Source: JASGIT01 sp047601665
Lineage (GTDB): Bacteria; Pseudomonadota; Gammaproteobacteria; Burkholderiales; Burkholderiaceae_C
Assembly: GCA_047601665.1 (NCBI GenBank)
Contig: JASGIT010000001.1
Location: forward strand, 2,294,001 to 2,358,000
DNA: 64,000 nt
Direction of reading: 5' to 3'
The notes under the pieces were generated by a model. It saw only the letters and a program-made list of their open reading frames with translations, did no database searches and was not told the DNA's origin. Positions 41,780-52,972 of the stretch are shown in pieces (position 1 is the stretch's first letter; the number at the start of each line of letters is the position of its first letter). Position numbers and translations under genes: made by a program.

Positions 41780-42205
41780 TCAAGGCTCCAGCCGCGTGAA
41801 CTGGTTGCGTGCTAACAGGCGCTTGAAATCGCGGTCGAAGGTTACCAGGTGCTCGCCCTGGTGCAAGACGGCGGCAGCCAGCCAGGCGTCGGGCAGGTCG
41901 TTGGCTGCCAGTTGCTTGTCCAGGCACAGCTGGCGGAACACCGGCCATTCGCCGCCCAGCACGGGAGCGCTCACGCTGGGCAGGCCCAGCAAGGCATCCA
42001 CGAAGCGCATCGCATCCTCGACGGGCGTGGGGTTCACAAAGATGCGCGGGTGCGTCACCAGCCGCAGGAAACTCGCCGTCACCATGGGTTGCAGCGCCAT
42101 CGGCGTGCCTTGCGCCAGCGCCGGCTCCAGCCAGCCGCGCGCGGCGGCGTGGTGCGGGTGGTCGCTGCGCGACGCCGCCACCAGCACGTTCACGTCGGGC
42201 GTCAT
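41780..42205 (-). CDS. vapC: PIN-domain ribonuclease toxin (VapC-like)
   Basis: A 141-residue PIN-domain protein. Acidic active-site residues are in TPDVNVLVAA near 4, a central Glu/Asp (VEDAMRFVDA), NDLPDAWLAA near 102 and TFDRDFKRLL near 123. VapC toxins cut tRNA or rRNA. The start overlaps the stop of the antitoxin gene by 4 bases, forming an antitoxin-toxin operon. Confidence 0.88.
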   Translation of the reverse strand: MTPDVNVLVAASRSDHPHHAAARGWLEPALAQGTPMALQPMVTASFLRLVTHPRIFVNPTPVEDAMRFVDALLGLPSVSAPVLGGEWPVFRQLCLDKQLAANDLPDAWLAAAVLHQGEHLVTFDRDFKRLLARNQFTRLEP

Positions 42206-42441
42206 GCGTCGCCATCGGCGGCTGCCAGCAGCGCCTTATTGCTCAGGCCCGTCAGCCCGCCGGCCAGTCCGCCCTTGCCGCGATACACCGGCAATGCCGT
42301 GGGCGCGGCCTTCCGTGCTGGCGTCTGCAGGCGCAACTGCAAGCCTTCCTCGATCAGCCGCGTCAGGCTTGTGCGCTGCTGTGCGGCAGCGGTCTTGGCT
42401 TGCATCAGCAAGGCGTCGTTGAGGTTGAGGGTGGTTTTCAT
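42202..42441 (-). CDS. vapB: VapB-type antitoxin
   Basis: A 79-residue antitoxin. Its N-terminal part (MKTTLNLNDALLMQAKTAA...SLTRLIEEGL) is a ribbon-helix-helix DNA-binding domain; the basic/Gly-rich tail should wrap the toxin. It is first in the operon with the PIN toxin and expected to autorepress through the palindrome just upstream. Confidence 0.85.
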   Translation of the reverse strand: MKTTLNLNDALLMQAKTAAAQQRTSLTRLIEEGLQLRLQTPARKAAPTALPVYRGKGGLAGGLTGLSNKALLAAADGDA

Positions 42442-42447
42442 AGCGCG

Positions 42448-42461
42448 TACAGATGTCTGTA
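42448..42461. promoter_or_regulatory. Candidate VapB operator
   Basis: TACAGA-TG-TCTGTA, a perfect 6-bp inverted repeat 7 bases upstream of the vapB ATG. TAGAAT (42469-42474, minus) would be a -10 box whose start point falls at this palindrome. Autoregulation is inferred. Confidence 0.5.
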
Positions 42462-42479
42462 TGCAGAAATTCTAGGCGC

Positions 42480-42508
42480 AAAGAAAAAGGGCCGCTTGCG
42501 CGGCCCTT
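42480..42508 (-). terminator. Terminator of groS-groL
   Basis: AAGGGCCGC-TTGC-GCGGCCCTT is a perfect 9-bp stem, followed on the minus strand by TTTTTCTTT. It lies 22 bases after the groL stop codon. The right end abuts the vapBC control region. Confidence 0.9.
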
Positions 42509-42530
42509 CATTTTGGCAATCAGCCCGGGC

Positions 42531-44168
<1,638 letters not shown>

Positions 44169-44192
44169 TTCTTGGCTCCTACAAAATTTGAA

Positions 44193-44246
44193 TCAAATCA
44201 GCCTCTAGCGCTCATGTAGCGTGCGCTAGCAGCTATGAAAAAGAGA
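44193..44246 (-). repeat. REP-like repeat, copy between groS and groL
   Basis: On the minus strand it reads TTCATAGCTGCTAGCGCAC, then GCGCTAGAGGCTGA. It occupies most of the groS-groL gap and could form an mRNA hairpin between the two cistrons. Confidence 0.75.
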
Positions 44247-44251
44247 GTAGA

Positions 44252-44542
44252 TTACTTCTCGACGACCGCGAACAGGTCGTCTTCCTTCATGACCAGCAGC
44301 TCGTCGCCGTTGACCTTGACGGTCTGGCCCGAGTACTTGCCGAACAGCACGCGGTCACCGACCTTCACACCCATGGCGATCAGTTCGCCCTTGTCGTTCT
44401 TCTTGCCGGGACCGACGGCCAGCACTTCGCCCTGGTCGGGCTTCTCGGCGGCGTTGTCGGGAATCACGATGCCCGAGGCGGTCTTGGTTTCGTTTTCAAG
44501 GCGCTTGACGATCACGCGATCGTGCAGGGGACGCAGGTTCAT
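44252..44542 (-). CDS. groS: Co-chaperonin GroES (10 kDa)
   Basis: A 96-residue co-chaperonin that caps GroEL. It begins MNLRPLHDRVIVKRLE and has the mobile loop region ENETKTASGIVIPDNAAEKP near 18-37. The ATG at 44542 is canonical, with CAGGAGAAACC upstream. It is preceded by a CIRCE element. Confidence 0.98.
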   Translation of the reverse strand: MNLRPLHDRVIVKRLENETKTASGIVIPDNAAEKPDQGEVLAVGPGKKNDKGELIAMGVKVGDRVLFGKYSGQTVKVNGDELLVMKEDDLFAVVEK

Positions 44543-44596
44543 GGTTTCTCCTGGAGAACACAAAGGTTGTGGAATGACTGGCGTGAACCGGTGTTG

Positions 44597-44623
44597 TTAG
44601 CACTCAAGTTCAACGAGTGCTAA
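44597..44623. promoter_or_regulatory. CIRCE element (HrcA operator) of groSL
   Basis: TTAGCACTC-N9-GAGTGCTAA, an exact match to the CIRCE consensus, 55 bases upstream of groS. This is direct evidence that HrcA represses this operon. HrcA itself is not in the window. Confidence 0.95.
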
Positions 44624-44661
44624 TGATAAGGGCAATCCAGGCCGCTTCAAGAGCGGAGTGG

Positions 44662-45690
44662 TTACGCCTGCGTGAGATGCAGGAAATGGTCGAGGATGTG
44701 GAAGTGGTCTTCAAACAGCGTGTCTTCCAGCGCCGGAAGCTGCTCGACGGGTACCCAGTGCGCCGCCGCGGCGTCGTCGCCGCCTTGCACGGCGGGCAGC
44801 GGCGCATCGCCTAGGTCGAAGTAGTGCGCGTGGGTGATGGTGCGGCCGCGCTGGCTGCGGTCGGGGTGGTCGAACACGCGCACCTCGCACAGTGCGGCGC
44901 GCAGTTGGTCTTCGGTCAGCGCGGCGCTGGTTTCCTCGGCCAGTTCGCGCAGGCAGGATTGCCAGAGCGTGTCGCGCGGCTCCAGAAAGCCGCCGGGCAG
45001 GGCCCACAGGTCCTTGCCGGGCGCATGGGCGCGGCGGATCAGCAGCACCTGGTCCTGGCAGCGCAGCACCGCGTCCACGGTGACGAACACGGGCGGGTAG
45101 GGCGCCTGCGCCCAGGCGGCGCGGTAGCTGGCCAGGGTGCGCCATTCTTCCTGCAAGGCGGCGTATGCGGGCTGTTGCGCGAAGGCGTGCAGGAAGCGCA
45201 GCGTGCTGTCGGGCATCTGCCCCGCGAGCGCGTTCAGCCCCGCGCCGCCCAGGTAGGCGCCGAAGTAGGCGTTGCGGATGGCGGTGGCGTCGATGCTGCC
45301 CTGGCGCTCCACGGGGACCAGTTCCCAGCCCGGAAACGCGCGCAGGTAGCCGCTGCTCGCGTCCTTGAAGTGGCCGACCAGGGCGACGCGCGCGCCCGCC
45401 GCCACGTGCCGCGCCACGGCGGCCTGCACGGCCTGGACCCAGCGCGCTTCGTCGTAGTAGTCGCGCACGGGCAGCACGATGAGGCGCGCGGCGTCATCAA
45501 AGGGCAGGGCGCCGCGCAGCATGGCTTCGCGCTCTTGCCAGGTGAACGGGTTCTTGGGCGTGCGCGCCTGGTGCGCGGAGCCGACGACGACGATGGCCCG
45601 CCGCGCGCGCGCCAGCGCCTCGCGCAGCAGCGCCAGGTGGCCGGAGTGGACGGGCTCGAAGCGGCCGATGAGGAGGGCGGTGTCGTACAT
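44662..45690 (-). CDS. Bifunctional NMN adenylyltransferase/Nudix hydrolase (NadM-Nudix)
   Basis: A 342-residue two-domain protein. Residues 1-185 are a nucleotidyltransferase with GRFEPVHSGHLAL near 9 (HxGH motif) and the distal GSIDATAIRN motif. Residues 195-342 are a Nudix domain with box GGFLEPRDTLWQSCLRELAEE. The consensus Glu at box position 7 is Asp here, while REL-EE is kept. Homologues make NAD from NMN and hydrolyse ADP-ribose or related nucleotides. The start ATG is at 45690. It stands alone, between groS and the divergent protease. Confidence 0.9.
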   Translation of the reverse strand: MYDTALLIGRFEPVHSGHLALLREALARARRAIVVVGSAHQARTPKNPFTWQEREAMLRGALPFDDAARLIVLPVRDYYDEARWVQAVQAAVARHVAAGARVALVGHFKDASSGYLRAFPGWELVPVERQGSIDATAIRNAYFGAYLGGAGLNALAGQMPDSTLRFLHAFAQQPAYAALQEEWRTLASYRAAWAQAPYPPVFVTVDAVLRCQDQVLLIRRAHAPGKDLWALPGGFLEPRDTLWQSCLRELAEETSAALTEDQLRAALCEVRVFDHPDRSQRGRTITHAHYFDLGDAPLPAVQGGDDAAAAHWVPVEQLPALEDTLFEDHFHILDHFLHLTQA

Positions 45691-45780
45691 ATGGGGTGGC
45701 AAGTCTAAGCCTCGTCTAAGATTTGGCTCCCACACTGCCTTTCCATCGGCACTACTCCTTGTCTGGAAAGGTACTTCACC

Positions 45781-47298
45781 ATGAACAACACGCTTCTCGC
45801 TTCTCCCCGCCGCCTGGTCCTGGCCCTGGTGGCCGCGGGCGCCCTGGGCGCCACGGGCGCGGGCCTGGTCACGGCGCACGTGGCGCGGGCGCAGACGCCG
45901 CCCCCGGCGGTCACCGCCCCGGCTCCTGCTCCGGCAGCGGGCGGCATGGTGCTGCCCAACTTCTCGCAGATCACCCAGCGCTATGGCGCGGCGGTGGTCA
46001 ACATCAGCGTGAGCGGGATGCGCAAGACCTCGGACGACGGCGGCGATGACGACGACAGCCCCGCCGCCAACCAGCAGCACGCGCCGCAGATTGACCCGAA
46101 CGACCCGTTCTACCAGTTCTTCCGCCAGTTCGGCATGGTGCCCGGCCAGGTGCCGCAACAGCGCGCCGTGCCCATGCGCGGCGAGGGCTCGGGCTTCATC
46201 ATCGACCCCAACGGCCTGGTGATGACCAACGCCCACGTGGTCAAGGGCGCGACAGAGGTCATCGTCAAGCTGACCGACCGGCGCGAGTTCCGCGCCAAGG
46301 TGCTGGGCGCGGACGCCAAGACCGACATCGCCGTGCTGAAGATCGACGCCAAGAACCTGCCCACGGTGAAGCTGGGCAATTCGCGCGACCTGAGCGTGGG
46401 CGACTGGGTGCTGGCCATCGGCTCGCCCTTCGGCTTTGAAAACAGCGTGACGGCGGGGGTTGTGAGCGCCAAGGGCCGCGCGCTGCCGGACGACAGCTAC
46501 GTGCCCTTCATCCAGACCGACGCGGCGGTGAACCCCGGCAACTCCGGCGGCCCGCTGTTCAACACGCGCGGCGAGGTGGTGGGCATCAACAGCCAGATCT
46601 ACTCGCGCTCCGGCGGCTTCCAGGGGCTGTCGTTCGCCATCCCGATCGAGGTGGCGGCCAAGGTGGAGCAGCAGATCGTCGCCACCGGCCACGCCAGCCA
46701 CGCACGCCTGGGCGTGACGGTGCAGGAGGTGAACCAGACCTTCGCCGACTCCTTCAAGCTCGACAAGCCCGAGGGCGCGCTGATTGCCAGCGTGGAGCCC
46801 GGCGGCCCCGCCGACAAGGCGGGCCTGAAGGTGGGTGATGTGATCCGCAAGGTAGATGAGCAGGCCATCATCTCGTCGGGCGACCTGCCGGCCTACGTGG
46901 GCGAATCCGCACCCGGCCAGAAGGTGCAGCTGCAAGTGTGGCGCCAGGGCCACCCCGAGACCCTGGCCGCCACCCTGGGCAATGCCAACGACAAGGCCGC
47001 CAAGCTGGCCAGCGCCGACGGCGCCGTGGGCAAGGGGCAGCTGGGCCTGGCGCTGCGCCCGCTCAAGCCCAATGAGGCGAAGTCCGCCGGCGTGGACGGC
47101 GGCCTGCTGATCGAGAACGCGCGCGGCCCGGCGGCGCTGGCGGGCATCCAGGGTGGCGACGTGCTGGTCGCCATCAACGGCTCGCCCGTCGCCAACATCG
47201 AGCAGGTGCGCGCCGCGATGGCGAAGGCGGGCAAGTCGGTGGCGCTGCTGATCGAGCGCGACGGCGACAAGATCTTCGTGCCCATCCGCCTGGGGTGA
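45781..47298 (+). CDS. Do-family periplasmic serine endopeptidase (DegP/MucD type)
   Basis: A 505-residue protease/chaperone. After a signal peptide (about 1-40) comes the trypsin-like domain with His in TNAHVVKG near 152, Asp in TDIAVLKI near 181 and Ser in GNSGGPLF near 255. Two PDZ domains follow at about 290-380 and 410-500. An acidic DDGGDDDDS stretch near 84 is unusual. It degrades or refolds misfolded envelope proteins. The two-component genes follow in the same direction after a REP-like repeat. Confidence 0.93.
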   Translation: MNNTLLASPRRLVLALVAAGALGATGAGLVTAHVARAQTPPPAVTAPAPAPAAGGMVLPNFSQITQRYGAAVVNISVSGMRKTSDDGGDDDDSPAANQQHAPQIDPNDPFYQFFRQFGMVPGQVPQQRAVPMRGEGSGFIIDPNGLVMTNAHVVKGATEVIVKLTDRREFRAKVLGADAKTDIAVLKIDAKNLPTVKLGNSRDLSVGDWVLAIGSPFGFENSVTAGVVSAKGRALPDDSYVPFIQTDAAVNPGNSGGPLFNTRGEVVGINSQIYSRSGGFQGLSFAIPIEVAAKVEQQIVATGHASHARLGVTVQEVNQTFADSFKLDKPEGALIASVEPGGPADKAGLKVGDVIRKVDEQAIISSGDLPAYVGESAPGQKVQLQVWRQGHPETLAATLGNANDKAAKLASADGAVGKGQLGLALRPLKPNEAKSAGVDGGLLIENARGPAALAGIQGGDVLVAINGSPVANIEQVRAAMAKAGKSVALLIERDGDKIFVPIRLG

Positions 47299-47299
47299 T

Positions 47300-47361
47300 G
47301 CTATAAAAAAAGAAGCTGCTGGCGCTTGTCCATAAAGCGCTGGCGGCCAAAAAGGCTTGAA
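47300..47361 (+). repeat. REP-like repeat, copy between degP-type gene and response regulator
   Basis: Reads CTATAAAAAAAGAAGCTGCTGGCGCTTG, a short spacer, then AAGCGCTGGCGGCC and AGGCTTGAA. This is one of the most complete copies and shows the internal GCGCTT/AAGCGC inverted repeat. Confidence 0.8.
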
Positions 47362-47385
47362 TGCCGGTGCGCTATGCTCTGCTCC

Positions 47386-48045
47386 ATGCGCCTGCTGCTT
47401 GTAGAAGACGACACCATGATCGGCGAAGCCGTGCGCGACCTGCTGCGCGGCGAGCACTACGCGGTGGACTGGGCCACCGACGGCGACATGGCCGACGCCG
47501 CCCTCGCCACCCAGCCCTACGACCTCATCCTGCTCGACCTGGGCCTGCCGCGCCGCGACGGGCTGGCCGTGCTGCGCGGCCTGCGCGCGCGCAAGGACCG
47601 CACCCCCGTGCTGATCGCCACAGCGCGCGACAGCGTGGCCCAGCGTATCGAGGGGCTGGACGCGGGCGCGGACGACTACGTGCTCAAGCCCTACGACCTG
47701 GACGAACTGCTGGCCCGCATCCGCGCCCTGCTGCGCCGCGCCGCGGGCCGCGCCGAGCCGGTGTACGAGCACCAGGGCGTCACCATCAACCCCGCCACGC
47801 GCGAAGTGCAGGTGCAGGGCCGGCCCGTGGTGCTGTCGGCGCGCGAATGGGCGGTGCTGGAGCCGTTGCTGGCTCGGCCCGGCCTGGTGCTGTCGCGCCA
47901 GCAGCTGGAAGACAAGCTCTACGGCTGGGGCGGCGAGGTGAACAGCAACGCGGTGGAGGTGTACATCCACGGCCTGCGCAAGAAACTGGGGGCTGAACTG
48001 CTTTTGAACGTGCGCGGCGTCGGCTACATGGTGCCGAAGGCATGA
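47386..48045 (+). CDS. OmpR/PhoB-family response regulator (QseB-like)
   Basis: A 219-residue response regulator. The receiver domain (1-115) has acidic residues VEDD near 6, the phospho-acceptor Asp in LILLDLGLP near 51, and Lys in VLKPYD near 101. A winged-helix DNA-binding domain follows (about 125-218, ending VRGVGYMVPKA). The ATG at 47386 gives the standard MRLLLVEDD start. TATGCT lies just upstream. The stop overlaps the sensor kinase by 4 bases. Confidence 0.93.
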   Translation: MRLLLVEDDTMIGEAVRDLLRGEHYAVDWATDGDMADAALATQPYDLILLDLGLPRRDGLAVLRGLRARKDRTPVLIATARDSVAQRIEGLDAGADDYVLKPYDLDELLARIRALLRRAAGRAEPVYEHQGVTINPATREVQVQGRPVVLSAREWAVLEPLLARPGLVLSRQQLEDKLYGWGGEVNSNAVEVYIHGLRKKLGAELLLNVRGVGYMVPKA

Positions 48046-49391
48046 AGTGGCCCACCTCGCTGCGCGTGCGCCTGCTGGTCTTCCTGCTGGCCGCCATTGC
48101 GCTCACCGCCGCCGTGCAGGGCGTGCTGGCCTACCGCAGCGCGCTGATGGAGGCGGACGACCTGTTCGACTACCACATGCAGCAGACCGCCTTCGCCCTG
48201 CGCGCGGGTCTGCCGCTCGATGCCCAGGGCAGCGGTCGCGTGCACGTGCCCGAGGACGAGAACCACGACCTCATCGTGCAGGTCTGGACGAACGAGGGGC
48301 TGCGCATTTTTGAATCCAACGTGGGCGCGGCGCTGCCGCAGCTGGCGGTGCTGGGCTTTTCCACCGTGCAGGCGCGCGGCTCCACCTACCGCGTGTTCTC
48401 GCTGCAGACGCCGGCGCAGGTCATCCAGGTGGCGCAGGACATGGCGGCGCGGCGCAGCATGGCCGGGGCGCTGGCGCTGCGCTCGCTGCTGCCGCTGGCC
48501 GTCATGGCCCCGCTGCTGGCGCTGGCCGTGTGGTGGGCCGTGAGCCGCCTGCTGGCCCCGGTGCAGCGCGTGCGCGGCCAGCTGGCGCAGCGCCGCGCCG
48601 ACGACCTCTCGCCCGTGAGCGACGCGCAACTGCCCGACGAGGTGCAGCCCCTGGTGCAAGAGTTGAACCTGCTGTTCGCGCGCGTGCAAAGCGCGTTCGA
48701 GGCGCAGCAGCATTTCGTGGCCGACGCCGCGCACGAACTGCGCTCGCCCCTGGCCGCGCTCAAGCTGCAGGCGCAAGGGCTGCGCCGCGCCCAGGGCCGG
48801 GGCGACGAGGAGGCGCGCGCCGCCTCCATCGCCCGGCTGGAGGCCGGCATAGACCGCGCCACCCGCCTGGTCGAGCAGCTGCTGGTGCTGGCGCGGCAAG
48901 AAGCGGCCTGCACCGCGCCTGGCGCGCCCGCCGAGCCCGTCGATCTGGCCGAAGTGCTGCGCCTGGCGCTGGCCGACGCCGCCCCCGCCGCCCAGGCGCG
49001 CCGCATCGACCTGGGGCTGGTGAACACGGCGGATGCCGCGCCCGCCGCCATCACCGGCCAGCCCGAGGCGCTGCGCATCCTGGCGCGCAACCTGATCGAC
49101 AACGCCGTGAAATACACGCCCGAAGGCGGCACGGTGGACGTGGCCCTGCGGGCGGTGGACGGCGCCGTCGAACTCAGCGTGGAAGACAGCGGCCCCGGCA
49201 TCCCCGAAGCCGAGCGCGAGCGCGTGCGGGGCCGCTTCTACCGCCTGGCCCACAGCGCGCAGAGCGCCACCGGCAGCGGCCTGGGCCTCGCCATCGTGCA
49301 GGCCATCGCGCGGGCGCACGGGGCGGCCCTGGCGCTGGGCTCGTCGGCGCGTCTCGGCGGCCTGCGCGTCGCGGTAACCTTCCCGGCATGA
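48042..49391 (+). CDS. Sensor histidine kinase (QseC-like)
   Basis: A 449-residue membrane kinase. The first helix is near 7-27 and the second near 150-172, with a periplasmic sensor of about 120 residues between them. HAMP follows, then the phospho-acceptor His in ADAAHELRSPLAAL near 231, N-box NLIDNAVKYTPEG near 350, and G boxes DSGPGIP and GSGLGLAI near 410. It pairs with the upstream regulator, and its stop overlaps the cardiolipin-synthase-type gene by 4 bases. The signal is unknown. Confidence 0.93.
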   Translation: MKWPTSLRVRLLVFLLAAIALTAAVQGVLAYRSALMEADDLFDYHMQQTAFALRAGLPLDAQGSGRVHVPEDENHDLIVQVWTNEGLRIFESNVGAALPQLAVLGFSTVQARGSTYRVFSLQTPAQVIQVAQDMAARRSMAGALALRSLLPLAVMAPLLALAVWWAVSRLLAPVQRVRGQLAQRRADDLSPVSDAQLPDEVQPLVQELNLLFARVQSAFEAQQHFVADAAHELRSPLAALKLQAQGLRRAQGRGDEEARAASIARLEAGIDRATRLVEQLLVLARQEAACTAPGAPAEPVDLAEVLRLALADAAPAAQARRIDLGLVNTADAAPAAITGQPEALRILARNLIDNAVKYTPEGGTVDVALRAVDGAVELSVEDSGPGIPEAERERVRGRFYRLAHSAQSATGSGLGLAIVQAIARAHGAALALGSSARLGGLRVAVTFPA

Positions 49392-50767
49392 CCGATCTGC
49401 TCATCGTCTCCGGCCTGGGCCACACCCTGCTCGTGGCGCTGGGCCTGCTGCTCTACGTGCTGGCCACGCGCATCGGCCAGCAGCGGCGCAACCCGGCGGC
49501 GGCCCTGGCCTGGGTGCTGGGCATCGTGGCGTTTCCGTACCTGGCCGTGCCGCTGTTCATCGCGTTCGGCACGCGCAAGTTCGCGCGCCCGCTGCGCCAG
49601 CCGCGCCGCGTCATCCAGGGGCCGCAGCCGGGGCCGCCCTGGGCCGCGCCCGTGCTCGCCAGCCTGGGGCTGGCCCCGGCGGTGCAGGCCCAGCGGGTCG
49701 CCTTCCAGGCCGACGGCGCGCAGGCCCTGCAAGCGCTGCTGGACACCATCGCCTCGGCCCGGCGGCGGCTCGACGTGTGCACCTTCATCCTGGGCAACGA
49801 CGCCGTGGGCCAGCGCGTGGCCGCCGCGCTGGCCGAAGCCGCCCGGCGCGGCGTCATCACCCGCCTGCTCATCGACGCCGTGGGCAGCATGAAAACCCGG
49901 CGCGCCCTGCTGGAGCAACTGGAGCACAGCGGCGTGCGCGTGCGCCGCTTCATGCCCCTGGTGCACAACCCCATGCGCGGGCGCGTCAACCTGCGCAACC
50001 ACCGCAAGCTGGTGGTGGCCGACGGCGTGCGCCTGTGGTCGGGCGGGCGCAACCTGGCCGCCGAATACTTCGTCAGCCAAGGCGCGGAACCGGCGTGGAT
50101 GGACCTGAGCTACTGCGCCAGCGGCCCGCTCGCCGCCCAGGCCCAGGCCCAGTTCCGCGCCGACTGGCGCGCCGCCACGGGCTACCGGTACGTCGCCCGC
50201 ACGGCCCAGCCCGTGCAGCCGCGCGCCGAAGGCACGCCCGTGCAATGGGTCCCCAGCGGCCCCGACCATGCCGACGACACCGTGCACGCCCTGCTGCTCG
50301 CCGGGGCCTACCACGCGCGCGAGCGCATCTGGGCCGTCACGCCCTACTTCGTGCCCGACGACGCCCTGCTCGCCGCCTGGTGCATGGCCTGCCGGCGCGG
50401 CGTGCAGGTGCGCCTGCTGGTGCCCGCCCGCTCCAACCACCGCCTGGCCGACTGGGCGCGCGAGCGCGCGCTGCGCGACCTGGTGGCCGCCGGCGGCGAG
50501 GTGTTCCTGGCCCCGCACATGCAGCACGCCAAGGCGGTGCTGATCGACGACGACTTCGCCCTGGCGGGCTCGCTCAACCTCGATGCGCGCAGCCTGTTCC
50601 TCAACTACGAATGCATGACCGCGTTCTACGGCCCCGATGAACTGCGCTGGCTGCACGGCTGGTGCGCTGGCGAAATGGCAGGTGCCGCGCACTACCACTC
50701 CCGCCGCCCCTCCTGGCTGCGAGAAATGGCCGAGGGCGTGGTGCGGGCCGTGGGGTTTCAGCTATAA
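49388..50767 (+). CDS. Phospholipase D-family cardiolipin synthase
   Basis: A 459-residue membrane enzyme with two N-terminal helices (about 5-27 and 37-57), then two PLD domains. HKD motif 1 is NHRKLVVAD near 204, and motif 2 is QHAKAVLIDD near 378. Bacterial cardiolipin synthases with this layout condense two phosphatidylglycerols. The family call is firm; ClsA/B/C subtype is not. It begins inside the end of the sensor kinase (4-base overlap) and so is the third gene of a regulator-kinase-lipid enzyme operon. Confidence 0.88.
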   Translation: MTDLLIVSGLGHTLLVALGLLLYVLATRIGQQRRNPAAALAWVLGIVAFPYLAVPLFIAFGTRKFARPLRQPRRVIQGPQPGPPWAAPVLASLGLAPAVQAQRVAFQADGAQALQALLDTIASARRRLDVCTFILGNDAVGQRVAAALAEAARRGVITRLLIDAVGSMKTRRALLEQLEHSGVRVRRFMPLVHNPMRGRVNLRNHRKLVVADGVRLWSGGRNLAAEYFVSQGAEPAWMDLSYCASGPLAAQAQAQFRADWRAATGYRYVARTAQPVQPRAEGTPVQWVPSGPDHADDTVHALLLAGAYHARERIWAVTPYFVPDDALLAAWCMACRRGVQVRLLVPARSNHRLADWARERALRDLVAAGGEVFLAPHMQHAKAVLIDDDFALAGSLNLDARSLFLNYECMTAFYGPDELRWLHGWCAGEMAGAAHYHSRRPSWLREMAEGVVRAVGFQL

Positions 50768-50823
50768 ATAAAATAGCTGCCAGCGCTTGATACGCATGGG
50801 CTGGAGGCCGAAAAGACTTGAAT
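50761..50823 (+). repeat. REP-like repeat, copy after the cardiolipin synthase gene
   Basis: CTATAAATAAAATAGCTGCCAGCGCTTG, spacer, then GGGCTGGAGGCCGAAAAGACTTGAA. Its first bases overlap the cls-type stop codon region. The right inverted arm is decayed. Confidence 0.75.
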
Positions 50824-50850
50824 CGATGCAACGAGGGGCGGGTCAACGCG

Positions 50851-51059
50851 CTACCCCTGGTGCAACGCCTCCCGAATGCGCCGCTTCGCCAGGCGCAGCG
50901 CCACGGCGTCGGCCTCCGCCTGGGTGGCGCAGGGCTGGGGGGACTCCACCGGCTCCAGCGCCTGGCCGTTAGCGGCGTTGCGCAGCGTGGCATGGGGCCA
51001 CCAGGCCTCGCCGTCGCGCTGGCGGGAGTCAAGGGTGACGTTCACGCCCATGAACAACG

Positions 51060-51063
<4 letters not shown>
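50851..51063 (-). CDS. Small hypothetical protein coupled to pgi
   Basis: A 70-residue unknown protein, beginning MTLFMGVNVTLDSRQRDGEAWWPHATLRNA and ending in a basic helical stretch. Its ATG overlaps the pgi stop by 4 bases (ATGA), the coupling style used throughout this genome, which supports translation. No domain, signal or membrane segment is seen. A role tied to glucose-6-phosphate isomerase is only positional inference. Confidence 0.55.
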
Positions 51064-52658
<1,595 letters not shown>

Positions 52659-52910
52659 GGTTCTTCCGGGTCGGCGGGCATCTGCGGGGGCAAACCCCTT
52701 CAGTCCACGCCATGGGTTCACGTGCCATCGCGATGCCGCGGGCCCGTGCGTGCCTGCAATATAAGGGCGCGGCTTCCCGGCGGGAATGGCCGCATCGCCA
52801 TCGGCGCCCACAAAAGAGCAAAGAAAAAATTCGACCGCGAGGAGCGGAGTTTCAAGGAGAGCGTGGATTTCTCAACGGACTTCACTGATCAACCACAGGG
52901 GGGCATTGCC
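52659..52910. other. Divergent control region between pgi and alkB
   Basis: About 250 bases without a convincing gene. It holds a TATATT -10-like hexamer for pgi on the minus strand and, toward the right, A-rich sequence (AAAGAGCAAAGAAAAAATTC near 52811-52830). No repeat, terminator or RNA gene was seen. Confidence 0.5.
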
Positions 52911-52970
52911 ATGAAAACCCGTTCCATTGCCACGCTCAGCAAAAAGCCGTGGCGGGCCAGTGCGAGGTAA
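52911..52970 (+). CDS. Possible 19-residue upstream ORF before alkB
   Basis: ATG at 52911, preceded by AGGGGGG at about 6 bases, encodes the basic peptide MKTRSIATLSKKPWRASAR. It ends TAA 2 bases before the alkB ATG. Its last codons GCGAGG supply the alkB ribosome site, so the two would be translationally coupled. It may be a real leader ORF or chance; no homologue is recognised. Confidence 0.3.
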   Translation: MKTRSIATLSKKPWRASAR

Positions 52971-52972
52971 CG

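Noticed and set aside
45691..47970. Apparent extension of the NadM-Nudix frame to 1102 residues
   Set aside because: The extension upstream of 45690 is antisense to the protease gene and low complexity. The ATG at 45690 gives the canonical nucleotidyltransferase start.
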